From Ferrovibrio sp964218355 (GTDB lineage: Bacteria > Pseudomonadota > Alphaproteobacteria > Ferrovibrionales > Ferrovibrionaceae): a stretch of 64,000 bases of DNA. The DNA is taken from contig NZ_CAXPMC010000003.1 of assembly GCF_964218355.1 (NCBI RefSeq), forward strand, positions 1 to 64,000, in the 5' to 3' direction. The notes beneath the pieces were generated by a model. That model ran no database searches and had not been told where the DNA came from. It was given only the letters and a program-made list of their open reading frames with translations. Positions 63,694-64,000 of the stretch are shown piece after piece (position 1 is the first letter of the stretch; every line of letters starts with the position of its first letter). A program made the position numbers and the translations under genes.

Positions 63694-64000
63694 ATGCCCG
63701 ATCTGTTCTGTGCTGCCCTGCCGGGCACCGGCGCCACCGGCCGGTCTCTGCTGCGGGTGACCGGGCCGGAAGCGTCCGGTTTCCTGGATGCGCTGGTCTC
63801 CAATACGGTCGCGACTGCGGCGCCGGGACGGGCGGTCTATACCGCCCTGCTGACCCCCCAGGGCAAGTTCCTGCACGATTTTTTCGTCACGGCTGACGCC
63901 GACGGCGCCCTGCTGCTGGATACGGCGGCTGAACGACGGGCAGACCTGAAGCGGCGGCTGACCCTGTACCGGCTGCGGGCGAAGATCGAGTTCGGCGAAC
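63694..64000 (+). CDS. ygfZ: YgfZ/GcvT-type folate-binding protein (3' end outside window)
   Basis: The first 102 residues of a folate-binding protein that supports synthesis or repair of iron-sulfur enzymes. RSLLRVTGPEASGFLDALVSNTV and RAVYTALLTPQGKFLHDFFVT are the family's opening strands; the conserved K-G-C-Y-x-G-Q-E signature is not yet reached. The gene runs off the right-hand window edge in frame. It has no strong ribosome binding site (aacgaggga) but lies in the expected divergent position to the heptosyltransferase gene. Confidence 0.9.
   Translation, partial: MPDLFCAALPGTGATGRSLLRVTGPEASGFLDALVSNTVATAAPGRAVYTALLTPQGKFLHDFFVTADADGALLLDTAAERRADLKRRLTLYRLRAKIEFGE

Overview
The window is GC-rich DNA from an alphaproteobacterium, probably of the Rhodospirillales type. 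This follows from the genes present: ctrA, chpT and sciP (DUF1153) of the CtrA cell-cycle circuit, an alphaproteobacterial flagellar order with flbD, a HisZ-type histidine regulator, rpoH, DUF3553 and Usg-family proteins, and tandem 16-stranded-type porins. No rRNA, tRNA, CRISPR array, transposase or phage gene was seen; the region reads as core chromosome. The genus cannot be fixed from the sequence alone.

Layout. 1-5380: four tandem paralogous porins (the first cut by the window edge), each closed by its own terminator. 5444-7770 (minus): ubiE-ubiB, ubiquinone synthesis. 7821-12536: mutM, an exported hypothetical protein, an enoyl-CoA hydratase, hisZ and purA. 12681-19338: a GAF-like protein, rpoH, a PAS protein, an RluD-type pseudouridine synthase, a small membrane protein coupled to a JAMM peptidase and a threonine aldolase, a LysR regulator and a small basic protein. 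19500-22677: a LigB-type dioxygenase, a membrane protein, and a TPR plus PRMT-like methyltransferase flanked on both sides by short-period degenerate tandem repeats.

22930-40760: a flagellar block: fliK (with a near-consensus sigma-54 promoter), flgD (with a duplicated domain), sciP, fliF, fliG, fliH, fliN, flbD (sigma-54 activator), flhA, flhF, flhG, a second FliK-like protein, an EamA transporter, then fliJ and fliI on the minus strand. ctrA follows divergently at 41004. chpT lies at 45755-46372, so a phosphorelay component, the master regulator and a CtrA-modulating factor all sit within 21 kb of each other and of the flagellar genes they are known to control in Caulobacter.

41736-53467: metabolic and membrane genes (half-size EamA transporter, gamma-glutamyltransferase, AraC regulator, hydrolase, DUF3553, CysQ-like phosphatase, DedA, a periplasmic CpxP-like protein), a minus-strand acyl-CoA operon (thiolase, AcuI-like reductase, feruloyl-CoA-synthase-like ligase) and usg. 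53559-63554: a surface-glycan locus with a GmhA-like isomerase, FkbM methyltransferase, AsnB-like amidotransferase, a glycosyltransferase-methyltransferase fusion, another methyltransferase, a radical SAM enzyme, dihydroorotase, and family 2 and family 9 glycosyltransferases. The window ends inside ygfZ.

The least expected signals are the helically phased TTGGC-like array at 21044-21204 next to the PRMT-like gene, the domain-duplicated FlgD, the repeat-derived insertion in the S4 domain of the pseudouridine synthase, and the glycosyltransferase-methyltransferase fusion.
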